Shown here: positions 16,098 to 24,340 of the stretch, in pieces
Layout: every line of letters starts with the position of its first letter
How positions within the stretch are numbered: the stretch's first letter is position 1
Position numbers and translations under genes: made by a program
Notes under the pieces: generated by a model
The model's input: only the letters and a program-made list of their open reading frames with translations
What the model was told of the DNA's origin: nothing
The model's database searches: none
Assembly: GCA_016282685.1 (NCBI GenBank)
Contig: JAEELM010000046.1
Span: 1-49,585, forward strand
Reading direction: 5' to 3'
DNA length: 49,585 nucleotides
Source: Elusimicrobiaceae bacterium
GTDB taxonomy: Bacteria > Elusimicrobiota > Elusimicrobia > Elusimicrobiales > Elusimicrobiaceae

Positions 16098-17609
16098 CTA
16101 ATTTTCAGACTGTTTTTTAAATTTAGAAGTAGCTCTTTCTACTACTCCGGGTAAGTAACGCAATGTTGTTTTCTTAATAATCTTTCGGAAACACCACAGG
16201 GCCCATATGTTCGGGACCGTCATCATTGTCATAACGGTTATAACCAAAGCCCACATAAACCGTGTAGATAGGTTGGCTTGTGCGGTACGTAAGGCAGAGT
16301 CTGCAATGAATAAATTCCACGAGAAACTGGTTCCTATCCAACCACCCACAAATGTTAACAAGATAAACAAAATGCGAATGTGGGTAATGAATTTATTAGA
16401 ACCTTTGCATAAAAATTGCAACGATTTTTCCGTATAGTATCCCCAACCGATAATGGTGGTAAAGGAGAAAATAATAAGAGAGAAAATTAAAATAGGAGTA
16501 CCTATATAGGGTACCGTTTTAAAAGCGCTGTTACACAAGTTAGCAGCGTAAACATTGGGGTTGGTGTAATCACCTGCCAATACAATCACAATACCGGTTA
16601 AAGAGCAGATGAAAACAGCCCAGAAAACGGAAGTGGCAGACACCAGCGCCATTTGTGTTGCACTACGCGTTTTGGCAGCTGCCGCAGCCATGGAGGCACT
16701 TCCCAAACCTGCTTCCGTGGCAAATACTGCTCGTGTAATACCGGCCGTTAAACCGGGGAGCATGGCTTGTAATATGCCGAAAAATCCGACGCCGACAGCG
16801 CCCCCTAAAGCAGCTTTCCCGGTGAAGGCAGATTTTACAATGGTGAATAAAGCGAGGGGAATGTCTTTGATATGCAAAATAATTACCAAAAATGAGACAA
16901 GTAAATACAGACTACCCATAATGGGCACTAACCATTGGGAATAAGAGGCAATCCGTTTTACGCCTCCTAATACGACAACAGCTGTTGCCAGTGCTACTGC
17001 GAAGCCGACGTACCACGGGTTCAAATTGTATCCTTCGCGCAAAGCATCTGCAATCGAATTTGTTTGCAAGGCACTTCCGGCTGTCAGCCCCAACAGCAAT
17101 GCTCCTACAGCGAAAATAACCCCTAGCCATCTCATTTTTAAAATGTTGGATAGAAAATACATCGGGCCGCCAACATATTCTCCGTCCGGAAGTTTGACAC
17201 GGTATTTAAACGCCACCATACATTCGGCATATTTAATAGTAAAACTGAAAAATCCGGCCACCCACATCCAGAACAAAGCCCCAGGGCCGCCTTCGGCTAC
17301 AGCTGTAGTTACTCCGATAATACTGCCGGTTCCTACCGTAGCGCCAATCATAACAGCCAAGGAACCGAAACTGCTTACCACGCCTTCCGATTCGGTTTTT
17401 GCAATCGATAATTTCATGGCAGGCCACGTATATCTTTGAATGAAACGGAATTTAAAGGTAAAGTAGATACCCAGGAAGAGCAACAACCCTATCATAGGGG
17501 GGCCCCATACGAGCATGTTAAATGCGTTCATTATATCGTAGAAAGATTGTAAAGAGGGGTGTGATATAAAAGCGCCGGCTGTATGATATACGTTAAGTAG
17601 TAACTGCAT
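16098..17609 (-). CDS. Sodium:alanine/glycine symporter (AGCS family)
   Basis: 503 residues when started at the ATG preceded by a strong GAGGAGG; an in-frame upstream start lacks this site. It is a multi-spanning inner-membrane protein of normal AGCS length. Family signatures include VWGPPMIGLLLFLGIYFTF near the N-terminus, GATVGTGSIIGVTTAVAEGGPGALFWMW and ATEAGLGSASMAAAAA. The family imports alanine or glycine with Na+. It stands alone, divergent from the lipoprotein gene. The exact amino acid is not predictable. Confidence 0.92.
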   Translation of the reverse strand: MQLLLNVYHTAGAFISHPSLQSFYDIMNAFNMLVWGPPMIGLLLFLGIYFTFKFRFIQRYTWPAMKLSIAKTESEGVVSSFGSLAVMIGATVGTGSIIGVTTAVAEGGPGALFWMWVAGFFSFTIKYAECMVAFKYRVKLPDGEYVGGPMYFLSNILKMRWLGVIFAVGALLLGLTAGSALQTNSIADALREGYNLNPWYVGFAVALATAVVVLGGVKRIASYSQWLVPIMGSLYLLVSFLVIILHIKDIPLALFTIVKSAFTGKAALGGAVGVGFFGILQAMLPGLTAGITRAVFATEAGLGSASMAAAAAKTRSATQMALVSATSVFWAVFICSLTGIVIVLAGDYTNPNVYAANLCNSAFKTVPYIGTPILIFSLIIFSFTTIIGWGYYTEKSLQFLCKGSNKFITHIRILFILLTFVGGWIGTSFSWNLFIADSALRTAQANLSTRFMWALVITVMTMMTVPNIWALWCFRKIIKKTTLRYLPGVVERATSKFKKQSEN

Positions 17610-17767
17610 ACTGTAAAAATCCTCCTCGAGTAACTGTAGTATTATACTAAATATAAAAAGTGAACGGCCAGTAAAATAAGGAAAATTTGTAGAAAAAAGT
17701 ACCCAATTTATCAAATATGATATATAATTGTAGTAAGGTGTATTTTAGTTACCAAAGGAGAAGGAGT

Positions 17768-18298
17768 ATGAAAAAATTTTTGTATTTATTCTGTGCGGCC
17801 GTGATTCTTTTCGGTGGATGTATCCGGGATCGGAAAAGCAATCAAATCACCAACTATGATACAACCACGGATGTGGCCAGTATATATGCCAAAGAAGCTA
17901 AGTATCAAATTTTTGACCAGGAATATGATAATCTCCTTGCACCGGATACGGATTATGATACATTGTGTGCGTACGAATTACAGGCTTGTGGAGAATCTTA
18001 CCTTCCGCCGGCTGCTAAGCTGCAAAGCATTGGCCAAATTAAAGCAGCTGCCCGCAAGGTAGATACTGCAACTGCCTTAAAACAAACCCGTGCTAAAAAA
18101 GTGGTCAATACAGTTAATATTTATGAAGTGGATGGGCCCAACCCTTCTGTGCCGGTTAGCAGCAAAACCACAACCAAAGTGGTTTATCAAGACGGAAAAG
18201 TGGTATCTTCTTCTACTTCTAGCAGCGGAGGCTCATCTTCTGCCAGTACGTCTTCGGGAGCAACCAGCACCAACACCAACACGACTACTGCCTTCTAA
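17768..18298 (+). CDS. Small lipoprotein with Ser/Thr-rich tail, function unknown
   Basis: 176 residues from the ATG preceded by AAAGGAGAAGGAGT. The leader MKKFLYLFCAAVILFGGC ends in a plausible lipobox (FGG-C), so the mature protein should be lipid-anchored. The middle part has no recognised domain; two more Cys (TLCAY, QACGE) could form a disulphide. The last 40 residues are almost only Ser, Thr, Gly, Ala and Asn. A -10 TATAAT lies at 17723-17728. nadA starts three bases after the stop. Confidence 0.8.
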   Translation: MKKFLYLFCAAVILFGGCIRDRKSNQITNYDTTTDVASIYAKEAKYQIFDQEYDNLLAPDTDYDTLCAYELQACGESYLPPAAKLQSIGQIKAAARKVDTATALKQTRAKKVVNTVNIYEVDGPNPSVPVSSKTTTKVVYQDGKVVSSSTSSSGGSSSASTSSGATSTNTNTTTAF

Positions 18299-18301
18299 TT
18301 T

Positions 18302-19348
18302 ATGCTGAAAATGTTGGATGTAAAGGAAACTGTTATTTTGCAAGAAGCCCATAGATTGTATGGGCTTCTTCGGTATGTTTCCAAAAATAAAGCCCAAAAA
18401 TGGACATATGAAGATTGCCTTCAAATGGCCCCTTACACATTGTCCATCCAACAATTCAAAAAAGAACAAAATGCGGTTATCTTAGCACATTCTTACACTA
18501 CTCCGGATTTAGTGTACGGGGTAGCTGATTATAGCGGAGATTCTTTTCAGTTAGCCCAAAAAGCACAACAATCTTCGGCAGACATAATTGTGTTCGCCGG
18601 AGTTTGGTTTATGGCGGAGACAGCTAAGATTATCAACCCTTCTAAAAAAGTACTTATTCCTGCCGGAAAAGCCGGCTGCTCTTTGGCAGATTCTATGACA
18701 GGAGAGGAAGTTAAAAAATTGCGCGCACAACATCCTGGGGTGCCGGTTTTGTGTTACATCAACAGTTCTGCCGACGTAAAAGCAAATTGTGATGTTTGCG
18801 TTACCTCCGGCAATGTGTTTGATATTGCCCAAAAAATGCCCGGAAAAGAATTGATTTTTGTGCCGGATATGTTGATGGCTAAAAATATAGAGGCCGAACT
18901 TTTGCGTCGTAATACTCCTAAAAAGATAATTGCATCCGGGGGATCCTGTTGCGTTCATGACAAATATCGTACCGAACATGTAAAAAATTTACGGGCACAA
19001 TATCCGGGAATTAAAGTCGTTGCGCACCCGGAATGTGACATCGAGGTTTGCAAATTGTGCGACTATGTAGGTAGCACAAGCGGTATGATGAAATATGTGT
19101 CCGCCTCAACGGAAAAACAATTTGGTATGCTTACGGAATTTGGACTGGTAAACCGGCTGGAAGCCCAATTTCCGGAAAAAAAGTTTGTTTGGCCGTTTGG
19201 CATTTGTAGTTATATGAAGAAGAATAATCTTCTTAATACGCTGCAGGCATTGATTGAACCGCGGGAAGACCAGCAAGTACAAGTGGATGAATCGGTGGCC
19301 AAGGCAGCCAAAAAATCTATTGATAAAATGTTTGAGTTAGCAAAATGA
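18302..19348 (+). CDS. nadA: Quinolinate synthase NadA
   Basis: 348 residues. It condenses iminoaspartate with dihydroxyacetone phosphate to quinolinate using a [4Fe-4S] cluster. Family motifs include AVILAHSYTTPDLVYGVADY, FAGVWFMAETAKI and the likely cluster ligands Cys126 (AGCSLAD), the SCC pair before VHD, and the Cys in FGICSYMKKN. Three NadA domains are recognisable. The start is uncertain: no Shine-Dalgarno precedes 18302, and an ATG at 18425 would trim 41 residues that hold an unusual perfect hairpin at DNA level. It overlaps nadC by ATGA. nadB is not in the window, so the iminoaspartate source is elsewhere. Confidence 0.93.
   Translation: MLKMLDVKETVILQEAHRLYGLLRYVSKNKAQKWTYEDCLQMAPYTLSIQQFKKEQNAVILAHSYTTPDLVYGVADYSGDSFQLAQKAQQSSADIIVFAGVWFMAETAKIINPSKKVLIPAGKAGCSLADSMTGEEVKKLRAQHPGVPVLCYINSSADVKANCDVCVTSGNVFDIAQKMPGKELIFVPDMLMAKNIEAELLRRNTPKKIIASGGSCCVHDKYRTEHVKNLRAQYPGIKVVAHPECDIEVCKLCDYVGSTSGMMKYVSASTEKQFGMLTEFGLVNRLEAQFPEKKFVWPFGICSYMKKNNLLNTLQALIEPREDQQVQVDESVAKAAKKSIDKMFELAK
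18342..18370 (+). other. Perfect 11-bp hairpin inside the start of nadA
   Basis: AAGAAGCCCAT/ATGGGCTTCTT with a 7-base loop lies 44-72 bases after the lipoprotein stop and within the first 25 codons of nadA. It lacks a T-run. It could be an attenuator or RNA-stability element between the lipoprotein and NAD genes. Confidence 0.5.
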
Positions 19349-20175
19349 TACTGGATAAAATTATTGAACTAGCCCTCTTAGAGGATCTGAGTTTGGGGGA
19401 TATTACCTCAGACACAATTTTCACGGCTCAGCAACAAGCCAAAGCCGTTATTTTCGCTAAAGAAGATTTGGTGTTATGCGGTATGGAAACGGCTCGCCAA
19501 GTTTTTGAAGCGGTAGATCCGGCGGTTGTTTTTACGCCCCTTAAAAAAGATGGGGACAACGTTAAAAAAGGAGAAAAAGTGGTTGAGCTTTCCGGGCCTG
19601 CTTTATCCATTTTGAAGGCCGAGCGTACCGCATTGAATTTTATGCAGCGCATGAGCGGAATTGCTACAGCCTCACGTGAATATGCTGCCATCGGTAAAAA
19701 ATATGGAGTTATGATTGTGGATACCCGTAAAACACAACCGGGATTACGCCGTCTGGATAAGTATGCTGTGCGGGTAGGAGGGGCACGCAACCATCGCATC
19801 AGTTTAGCCGATAGCGTCATGATTAAAGATAACCATATTGCTGCGGCAGGTTCTATCACCCAAGCGGTAGAAAAAATTAAATCAGTTATCGGGCATACGC
19901 CTAAAATAGAAGTGGAAACCACCAACCTAGACGAAGTAAAAGAAGCTTTAAAGGCCGGGGCGGATATTATTATGTTGGATAATATGACGCCGCAGCAAAT
20001 TGCTGCATGCAAGAAAGAAATCAATGGCCGTGCAGTCATAGAAGTTTCCGGCGGAGTAAATAAAAATAATTTAGAAGAATATTGTCAGGCCGGTCCGGAT
20101 GTTATTTCCATGGGGGCTTTAACACATTCTGTTCCGGCAAAAGATTTGAGTTTAAAAATAGTAGAATATAAGTAA
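19345..20175 (+). CDS. nadC: Nicotinate-nucleotide pyrophosphorylase (quinolinate phosphoribosyltransferase) NadC
   Basis: 276 residues, standard length. It converts quinolinate and PRPP to nicotinate mononucleotide, directly downstream of the NadA step. Signatures: LEDLSLGDITSDTIF, AERTALNFMQRMSGIAT, VDTRKTQPGLRRLDKYAVRVG, NHRISLADSVMIKDNH and the C-terminal barrel segment DIIMLDNM...VIEVSGGVN. It overlaps nadA by four bases (ATGA) and the next gene by one base (TAATG), a tight three-gene operon. Confidence 0.96.
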   Translation: MILDKIIELALLEDLSLGDITSDTIFTAQQQAKAVIFAKEDLVLCGMETARQVFEAVDPAVVFTPLKKDGDNVKKGEKVVELSGPALSILKAERTALNFMQRMSGIATASREYAAIGKKYGVMIVDTRKTQPGLRRLDKYAVRVGGARNHRISLADSVMIKDNHIAAAGSITQAVEKIKSVIGHTPKIEVETTNLDEVKEALKAGADIIMLDNMTPQQIAACKKEINGRAVIEVSGGVNKNNLEEYCQAGPDVISMGALTHSVPAKDLSLKIVEYK

Positions 20176-21380
20176 TGAATTACGATACATTATTTTCAAA
20201 AGTAGTCAGCCGTTCTAAAGCGTCTGCCATTCGCGAATTGCTAAAAGTAATTGCCCGACCGGACATTATTTCATTTGCGGGGGGATTGCCGGCACCGGAA
20301 TTGTTTCCCGTCAAAGAAGTATCTGCTATTTTACAGGACGTGATGCGGACCCATTCCAAAGAAGCGTTGCAATATGGCACTACGGAAGGTCAACAAGTTC
20401 TTAAAACAGAATTGGTTAAACTACTCAAAGAAACGGAACATGTATCTGTCACGCCGGAAGAAATTCTCATTGTGTCCGCTTCCCAACAAGCACTCGATAT
20501 GTCTGCCCGAATGTTTGTAAACGAAGGAGATGTTATTATTACAGCCAATCCTACGTATTTAGGGGCTTTGCAAGCATTTCAAGTAGCCGGGGCGGATATT
20601 ATTGGCGTAGACAGTGATGAACAAGGCCTTTTGCCGGAGGCTTTGGAACAACAACTTTTATCTCTCAAAAAACAAGGCCGTTTGTGTAAGTTTATTTATG
20701 TGGTGCCTGATTTCCAAAATCCAACGGGTACTACGATTCCGGAAGAACGTCGTGTTCAAATTTTAGATTTGGCCAAAAAATATAACACTTTTATTTTGGA
20801 AGATTCTCCCTACCGCCAAATACGTTTTGAAGGGAAGCCTCCGCGTACTTTTTTGGAATTAGATAATAATCACGGTAATGTTTTGACGATGTTTACATTT
20901 TCCAAGGTATTTGTGCCGGGGTTTCGTTTAGGATTTCTTGTGGGCCCCAAAGAAGTGATTGCCAAGTACGTCATTTTGAAACAAGCCATGGATTTATGCA
21001 CTTCTCCCTTTTTGCAGTTAGTGGCGGCCCAGTATTTACACCGTGGGTTGTTAGCACAACACATAACGGAGATTGTTACTTGCTATCGGGCAAAACGTGA
21101 TTTGATGCTTAAAACCCTTCACCAATATATGCCTCAGGGGGTTACTTGGACCAAGCCGGAAGGGGGGCTTTTCTTGTGGTTAACACTTCCCAAACATATG
21201 AATGCGACGCAATTGCTGTCCAAAGCGATTGAGAATAAAGTGGCCTTTGTTGCCGGAGTGGATTTCTATCCTAAACTCAACGTCTATAATGACATGCGCC
21301 TTAATTTTTCCTACCCTGACGCTGCACAGCTGGTAGAGGGAGTGAAACGTTTGGCGCAGACTATCAAAGAAAACCTATAA
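20175..21380 (+). CDS. PLP-dependent class I/II aminotransferase (2-aminoadipate aminotransferase-like)
   Basis: 401 residues. N-terminal SKVVSRSKASAIRELLKVIARPDIISFAGGLPAPELFP and LQYGTTEGQQVLK match the LysN/AAT-II group that also includes MocR C-terminal domains; there is no DNA-binding domain. Substrate and PLP motifs: VVPDFQNPTG, EDSPYRQIRFEG and the Schiff-base lysine in TFSKVFVPGFRLGFLVGP. It probably transfers amino groups among 2-oxoglutarate and aliphatic or aromatic amino acids. It overlaps nadC by one base and is followed by a strong terminator. A specific link to NAD synthesis is not evident from sequence. Confidence 0.88.
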   Translation: MNYDTLFSKVVSRSKASAIRELLKVIARPDIISFAGGLPAPELFPVKEVSAILQDVMRTHSKEALQYGTTEGQQVLKTELVKLLKETEHVSVTPEEILIVSASQQALDMSARMFVNEGDVIITANPTYLGALQAFQVAGADIIGVDSDEQGLLPEALEQQLLSLKKQGRLCKFIYVVPDFQNPTGTTIPEERRVQILDLAKKYNTFILEDSPYRQIRFEGKPPRTFLELDNNHGNVLTMFTFSKVFVPGFRLGFLVGPKEVIAKYVILKQAMDLCTSPFLQLVAAQYLHRGLLAQHITEIVTCYRAKRDLMLKTLHQYMPQGVTWTKPEGGLFLWLTLPKHMNATQLLSKAIENKVAFVAGVDFYPKLNVYNDMRLNFSYPDAAQLVEGVKRLAQTIKENL

Positions 21381-21401
21381 TTTGTTTGTTCATAAAAAGG
21401 G

Positions 21402-21432
21402 CCGCCCCCGGGGTTTGCGGGGGCGGTTTTTT
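21402..21432 (+). terminator. Terminator of the nadA-nadC-aminotransferase operon
   Basis: CCGCCCCCG/CGGGGGCGG, a nine-pair GC stem, is followed by TTTTTT. Confidence 0.92.
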
Positions 21433-21450
21433 ACACAGGGAGTTCTAGGA

Positions 21451-21945
21451 TTATTGGAGGATATTGAGTACTCTTGCCACAAAACTCGGCGTTAATAATT
21501 CTTTCGGGAAAGGATATGGAGGGTTTTGTGGGTAGTTTTCTTTCAATTTCTGTAAAAATTCTTCAGCATGGTAGACGTCTTCCAAAATTTCTTCTTCTCC
21601 GCTTTTTTCACTTGCCCGAGCTTCGAAGAAAGCTTTGAACAAATCTTTTTCTGTACAATTCTCAGGGATAACACCCTGTTGAATACCAATATTTAAGAAG
21701 GTGGTTAAATAAAAGTGTGCTTTGTTCACAATTTTATTTTTTTCTTCTTCAGTTAATTGGTTCGCATTCAATTTTTCATAAAAATTGGTAGTAATTTCGT
21801 CTGTAAACACAATTTTTTCCGGCAAATCGATATGTTTTGCTTCTATCACTATGGCTGGGACCTCAAGCGGATGTTCTTCCGGAACTTGTGCGCGAACGGT
21901 TGTGACACCAACGATTAAAAGAGATAGTAAGAATATTTTTTTCAT
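21451..21945 (-). CDS. Secreted protein of unknown function (164 residues)
   Basis: A clear signal peptide (MKKIFLLSLLIVGVTTVRAQ) is followed by about 145 mostly charged, helix-favouring residues (LTEEEKNKIVNKAHFYLTTFL, EEILEDVYHAEEFLQKLKENY) with a single Cys. The start has GGAGGAATAGGT upstream, four bases after the stop of the companion gene, so the two form an operon. No family recognised. Predicted periplasmic. Confidence 0.75.
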   Translation of the reverse strand: MKKIFLLSLLIVGVTTVRAQVPEEHPLEVPAIVIEAKHIDLPEKIVFTDEITTNFYEKLNANQLTEEEKNKIVNKAHFYLTTFLNIGIQQGVIPENCTEKDLFKAFFEARASEKSGEEEILEDVYHAEEFLQKLKENYPQNPPYPFPKELLTPSFVARVLNILQ

Positions 21946-21950
21946 ATTAC

Positions 21951-22460
21951 CTATTCCTCCACGCTGTTATCATAAAGCCCAACGAGCCATACTTCCGTAA
22001 AGATCAAAGCATAATCCATATTTAATTCTTCCATCTTATAAGATGTTTGGTTAGATAGTAACAGACGGGTTATCTCCACGATATTGGGGCTTGCTTTAAG
22101 TTTTTCTAACAAAAACTTTCCTTTTTCTACTTGTGCTGCCCAAAAATCTTGTTCAGAATCTTCGGATTCTTTACTGGCTTGCTCAATGGCCTGATCAATG
22201 GCGGTTATTTCATCTGCTGTTTCTTGGCTCATTATTAATTCGGCGATTTGTGCTTCCGTTTCATTCCAGGAGCCTTGTTGAAAGTTAAGAATAAAATCAG
22301 TTGTGGCTTTAGTTAAAACATTCAGTGTATTTTGCATTTGAACCCCAATTTCCGCATTGTTGGTTTGGGGGGTAGGCGCAGCCGTTTGTGAAATCGGTAA
22401 AGCGACCGTCTGAAGCGAGAACATTCCAAGTGCTGCTAGTAACGCAATAATTTTCTTCAT
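21951..22460 (-). CDS. Secreted helical protein of unknown function (169 residues)
   Basis: The signal peptide MKKIIALLAALGMFSLQTVALP is followed by a Thr/Pro/Gln linker and then helix-favouring, acidic sequence (ETADEITAIDQAIEQASKESEDSEQDFW). AAGGAGCC precedes the ATG. It is the first gene of a two-gene operon with the other small secreted protein five bases downstream. The promoter carries the RGGTCCAAAGGCCC element shared with the small secreted protein gene at 44852. No family recognised. Confidence 0.75.
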   Translation of the reverse strand: MKKIIALLAALGMFSLQTVALPISQTAAPTPQTNNAEIGVQMQNTLNVLTKATTDFILNFQQGSWNETEAQIAELIMSQETADEITAIDQAIEQASKESEDSEQDFWAAQVEKGKFLLEKLKASPNIVEITRLLLSNQTSYKMEELNMDYALIFTEVWLVGLYDNSVEE

Positions 22461-22497
22461 TTTGCAGGCTCCTTATGTAAAGTTTTTCTACACTCAT

Positions 22498-22540
22498 ACT
22501 ATAACTTTACTACTCCGGATAAACAAGGGCCTTTGGACCT
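22498..22540 (-). promoter_or_regulatory. Promoter with abutting GGTCCAAAGGCCC element, driving the two secreted-protein genes
   Basis: On the minus strand AGGTCCAAAGGCCC (22527-22540) runs directly into -35 TTGTTT (22521-22526), then a 17-base spacer and -10 TATAGT (22498-22503). Transcription would begin near 22491, giving a leader of about 30 bases with AAGGAGCC. Geometry is identical to that upstream of 44852. Confidence 0.6.
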
Positions 22541-22615
22541 ATTTTTTATGGCAATTAAGGCCCAGTTATGTTATAGGACTTTAAGGAAAATCCGCCGAAA
22601 TTCCCTTTTTTTGTG

Positions 22616-22621
22616 TACAAT
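22616..22621 (+). promoter_or_regulatory. -10 box of clpP, abutting the start codon
   Basis: TACAAT ends six bases before the clpP ATG, and there is no Shine-Dalgarno; a leaderless start is predicted. Confidence 0.6.
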
Positions 22622-22627
22622 ATAAGT

Positions 22628-23215
22628 ATGATTATACCTACTATTATTGAAAAAAACGTCGGTTACGATATTTTTTCCCGCCTGCTCAAGGATCGTATTA
22701 TCTTTGTGGGCGGCCGCGAAGGTGAAGTAGATACTGCCAGCGCCAATATGATTATCGCCCAGCTTTTGTATTTGGATGCGGACGATCCTACCCGGGAAAT
22801 CAACCTTTACATCAATTCTCCCGGCGGGATGGTAACGGCCGGTTTAGCTATTTATGACACCATGCAATTTATCAAAGCACCTATTACCACCATTTGTATG
22901 GGGCAAGCCATGAGCTTTGGCGCAGTACTTTTGGCCGCCGGATCTAAAGGTAAACGCTATGCTTTGCCACATGCCCGTATCATGATTCACCAACCGCTTA
23001 TTTGGGGAGGGGGAATTTCCGGGCAGGTAACGGACATTGAAATTGAAGCCCAAGAACTTCATAAAAATAAAGAGCATTTATTGGATATTTTGGCTCATCA
23101 TACCGGGCAGGATAAAGAAAAAATCCGCCACGATAGTGAACGCAATTATTATATGTCTGCGCAAGAAGCCAAAGAATACGGGCTTATTGATGAAGTGCTG
23201 GAATTGAAGAAATAA
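22628..23215 (+). CDS. clpP: ATP-dependent Clp protease proteolytic subunit ClpP
   Basis: 195 residues, the normal ClpP length, starting [10 protein letters not shown]. Catalytic Ser96 is in [14 protein letters not shown] and His121 in [17 protein letters not shown]-type sequence ([20 protein letters not shown]) and the processing-helix start ([17 protein letters not shown]) are present. It forms the tetradecameric barrel that degrades unfolded substrates with ClpX/ClpA. No clpX follows: the gene is monocistronic and ends at a bidirectional terminator. A GTG at 22613 lies within the promoter and is rejected as start. Confidence 0.96.
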   Translation: MIIPTIIEKNVGYDIFSRLLKDRIIFVGGREGEVDTASANMIIAQLLYLDADDPTREINLYINSPGGMVTAGLAIYDTMQFIKAPITTICMGQAMSFGAVLLAAGSKGKRYALPHARIMIHQPLIWGGGISGQVTDIEIEAQELHKNKEHLLDILAHHTGQDKEKIRHDSERNYYMSAQEAKEYGLIDEVLELKK

Positions 23216-23228
23216 AATCTTTCTATGC

Positions 23229-23262
23229 AAAACACCCCGCAAATTGCGGGGTGTTTTTTTGT
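23229..23262. terminator. Bidirectional terminator between clpP and the PiT gene
   Basis: AACACCCCGC/GCGGGGTGTT with loop AAATT, followed by TTTTT. Confidence 0.9.
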
Positions 23263-23288
23263 GATGATAAAACAAAAAGCACGTGAAA

Positions 23289-24338
23289 TTACCCAAATAT
23301 CAACACTTTCAGCCAATAGGCAACCGCAGATATGAGTGCTGCGGCGGGAATTGTAATAAACCAAGCCCATACAATACGGTTTGCTACGGCCCAATGTACA
23401 CCCGAAATCCTACGTAAAGATCCAATCCCTACGATAGCCCCCGTAATTGTATGAGTGGTGCTGACGGGAATACCTAACATAGAAGCAAAGAAAAGTGTAA
23501 TGGCAGAAGAACCTTCTGCGCAGAAGCCGTCTACCGGGCGCAAACGTGTGATTTTTTGGCCCATGGTTTTTACAATACGCCACCCGCCGGAAAGCGTTCC
23601 CAAGGCAATAGAGGCTTGACACAAAAGCACCACCGATAGCGGTACTACAAATTTTCCCTGTGCAATGGCATGCATTTCTTCATGGGTAAGAAGAAAATCA
23701 CGAATGGGGCCTACATCAGTACTGGCCATGCCGCCCAACAACAACATGCTGATAATACCCATTGTTTTCTGGGCGTCGTTCCCGCCGTATCCCAACGAAT
23801 AAGAAGCGGCAGAAAATAACTGCGCTTTGCGGAAAAAATTGTCTACTTTTGCCGGGCGGAAATGGTTGCAAATATTGAAAACGACTACCCCTAAAAGTGA
23901 ACTTAAAAAGAAACCCAAAAGAGGGGAAACAAAGATAAATAGAACGGTCTTAAAAATTCCACCGGCTACCAGCGCATGCACACCTCCTTTTACCAGTCCG
24001 GCTCCGATTAATCCGCCGATTAGTGCATGGGAAGAACTGGAGGGCAATCCAAACCACCAGGTAATTAAATTCCAACCACAGGCACCTACCAAGGCTCCAA
24101 AAACCAAATTAGCATCCACTACGTTGATGTCCACAATGCCGGCCCCGATTGTTTGGGCAACGCTTGTTTTGAAAATCAAGAACGCAATGAAGTTAAAAAA
24201 GGCAGCCCAGGCGACGGCCAGTTTGGGGGACAATACACGCGTGGAAATAACGGTGGAAACCGAGTTTGCCGCGTCGTGAAATCCGTTTAAGTAATCAAAA
24301 AATAAAGCCAGAATAACTAAGAATAATATCCAAAGCAT
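23289..24338 (-). CDS. pit: PiT-family inorganic phosphate transporter
   Basis: 349 residues from MLWILFLVILALFFDYLNGFHDAANSV. It is shorter than E. coli Pit but typical of the short PiT subgroup. The two inverted-repeat signatures are present: N-terminal GFHDAANSVSTVIST and C-terminal GIPVSTTHTITGAIVGIG. About ten membrane segments. It moves phosphate with H+ or Na+ across the inner membrane. It follows the PhoU-like gene by two bases, and this pairing is conserved in many bacteria. An upstream in-frame start would overlap the partner gene and is not needed. Confidence 0.94.
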   Translation of the reverse strand: MLWILFLVILALFFDYLNGFHDAANSVSTVISTRVLSPKLAVAWAAFFNFIAFLIFKTSVAQTIGAGIVDINVVDANLVFGALVGACGWNLITWWFGLPSSSSHALIGGLIGAGLVKGGVHALVAGGIFKTVLFIFVSPLLGFFLSSLLGVVVFNICNHFRPAKVDNFFRKAQLFSAASYSLGYGGNDAQKTMGIISMLLLGGMASTDVGPIRDFLLTHEEMHAIAQGKFVVPLSVVLLCQASIALGTLSGGWRIVKTMGQKITRLRPVDGFCAEGSSAITLFFASMLGIPVSTTHTITGAIVGIGSLRRISGVHWAVANRIVWAWFITIPAAALISAVAYWLKVLIFG

Positions 24339-24340
24339 AA

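Noticed and set aside
17026-17439. 137-codon plus-strand frame opposite the AGCS transporter
   Set aside because: Antisense shadow of a well-conserved membrane protein gene; low-complexity Pro/Thr/Ala product.
19428-20039. 203-codon minus-strand frame opposite nadC
   Set aside because: Antisense of a highly conserved enzyme, no ribosome site, no recognisable domain.
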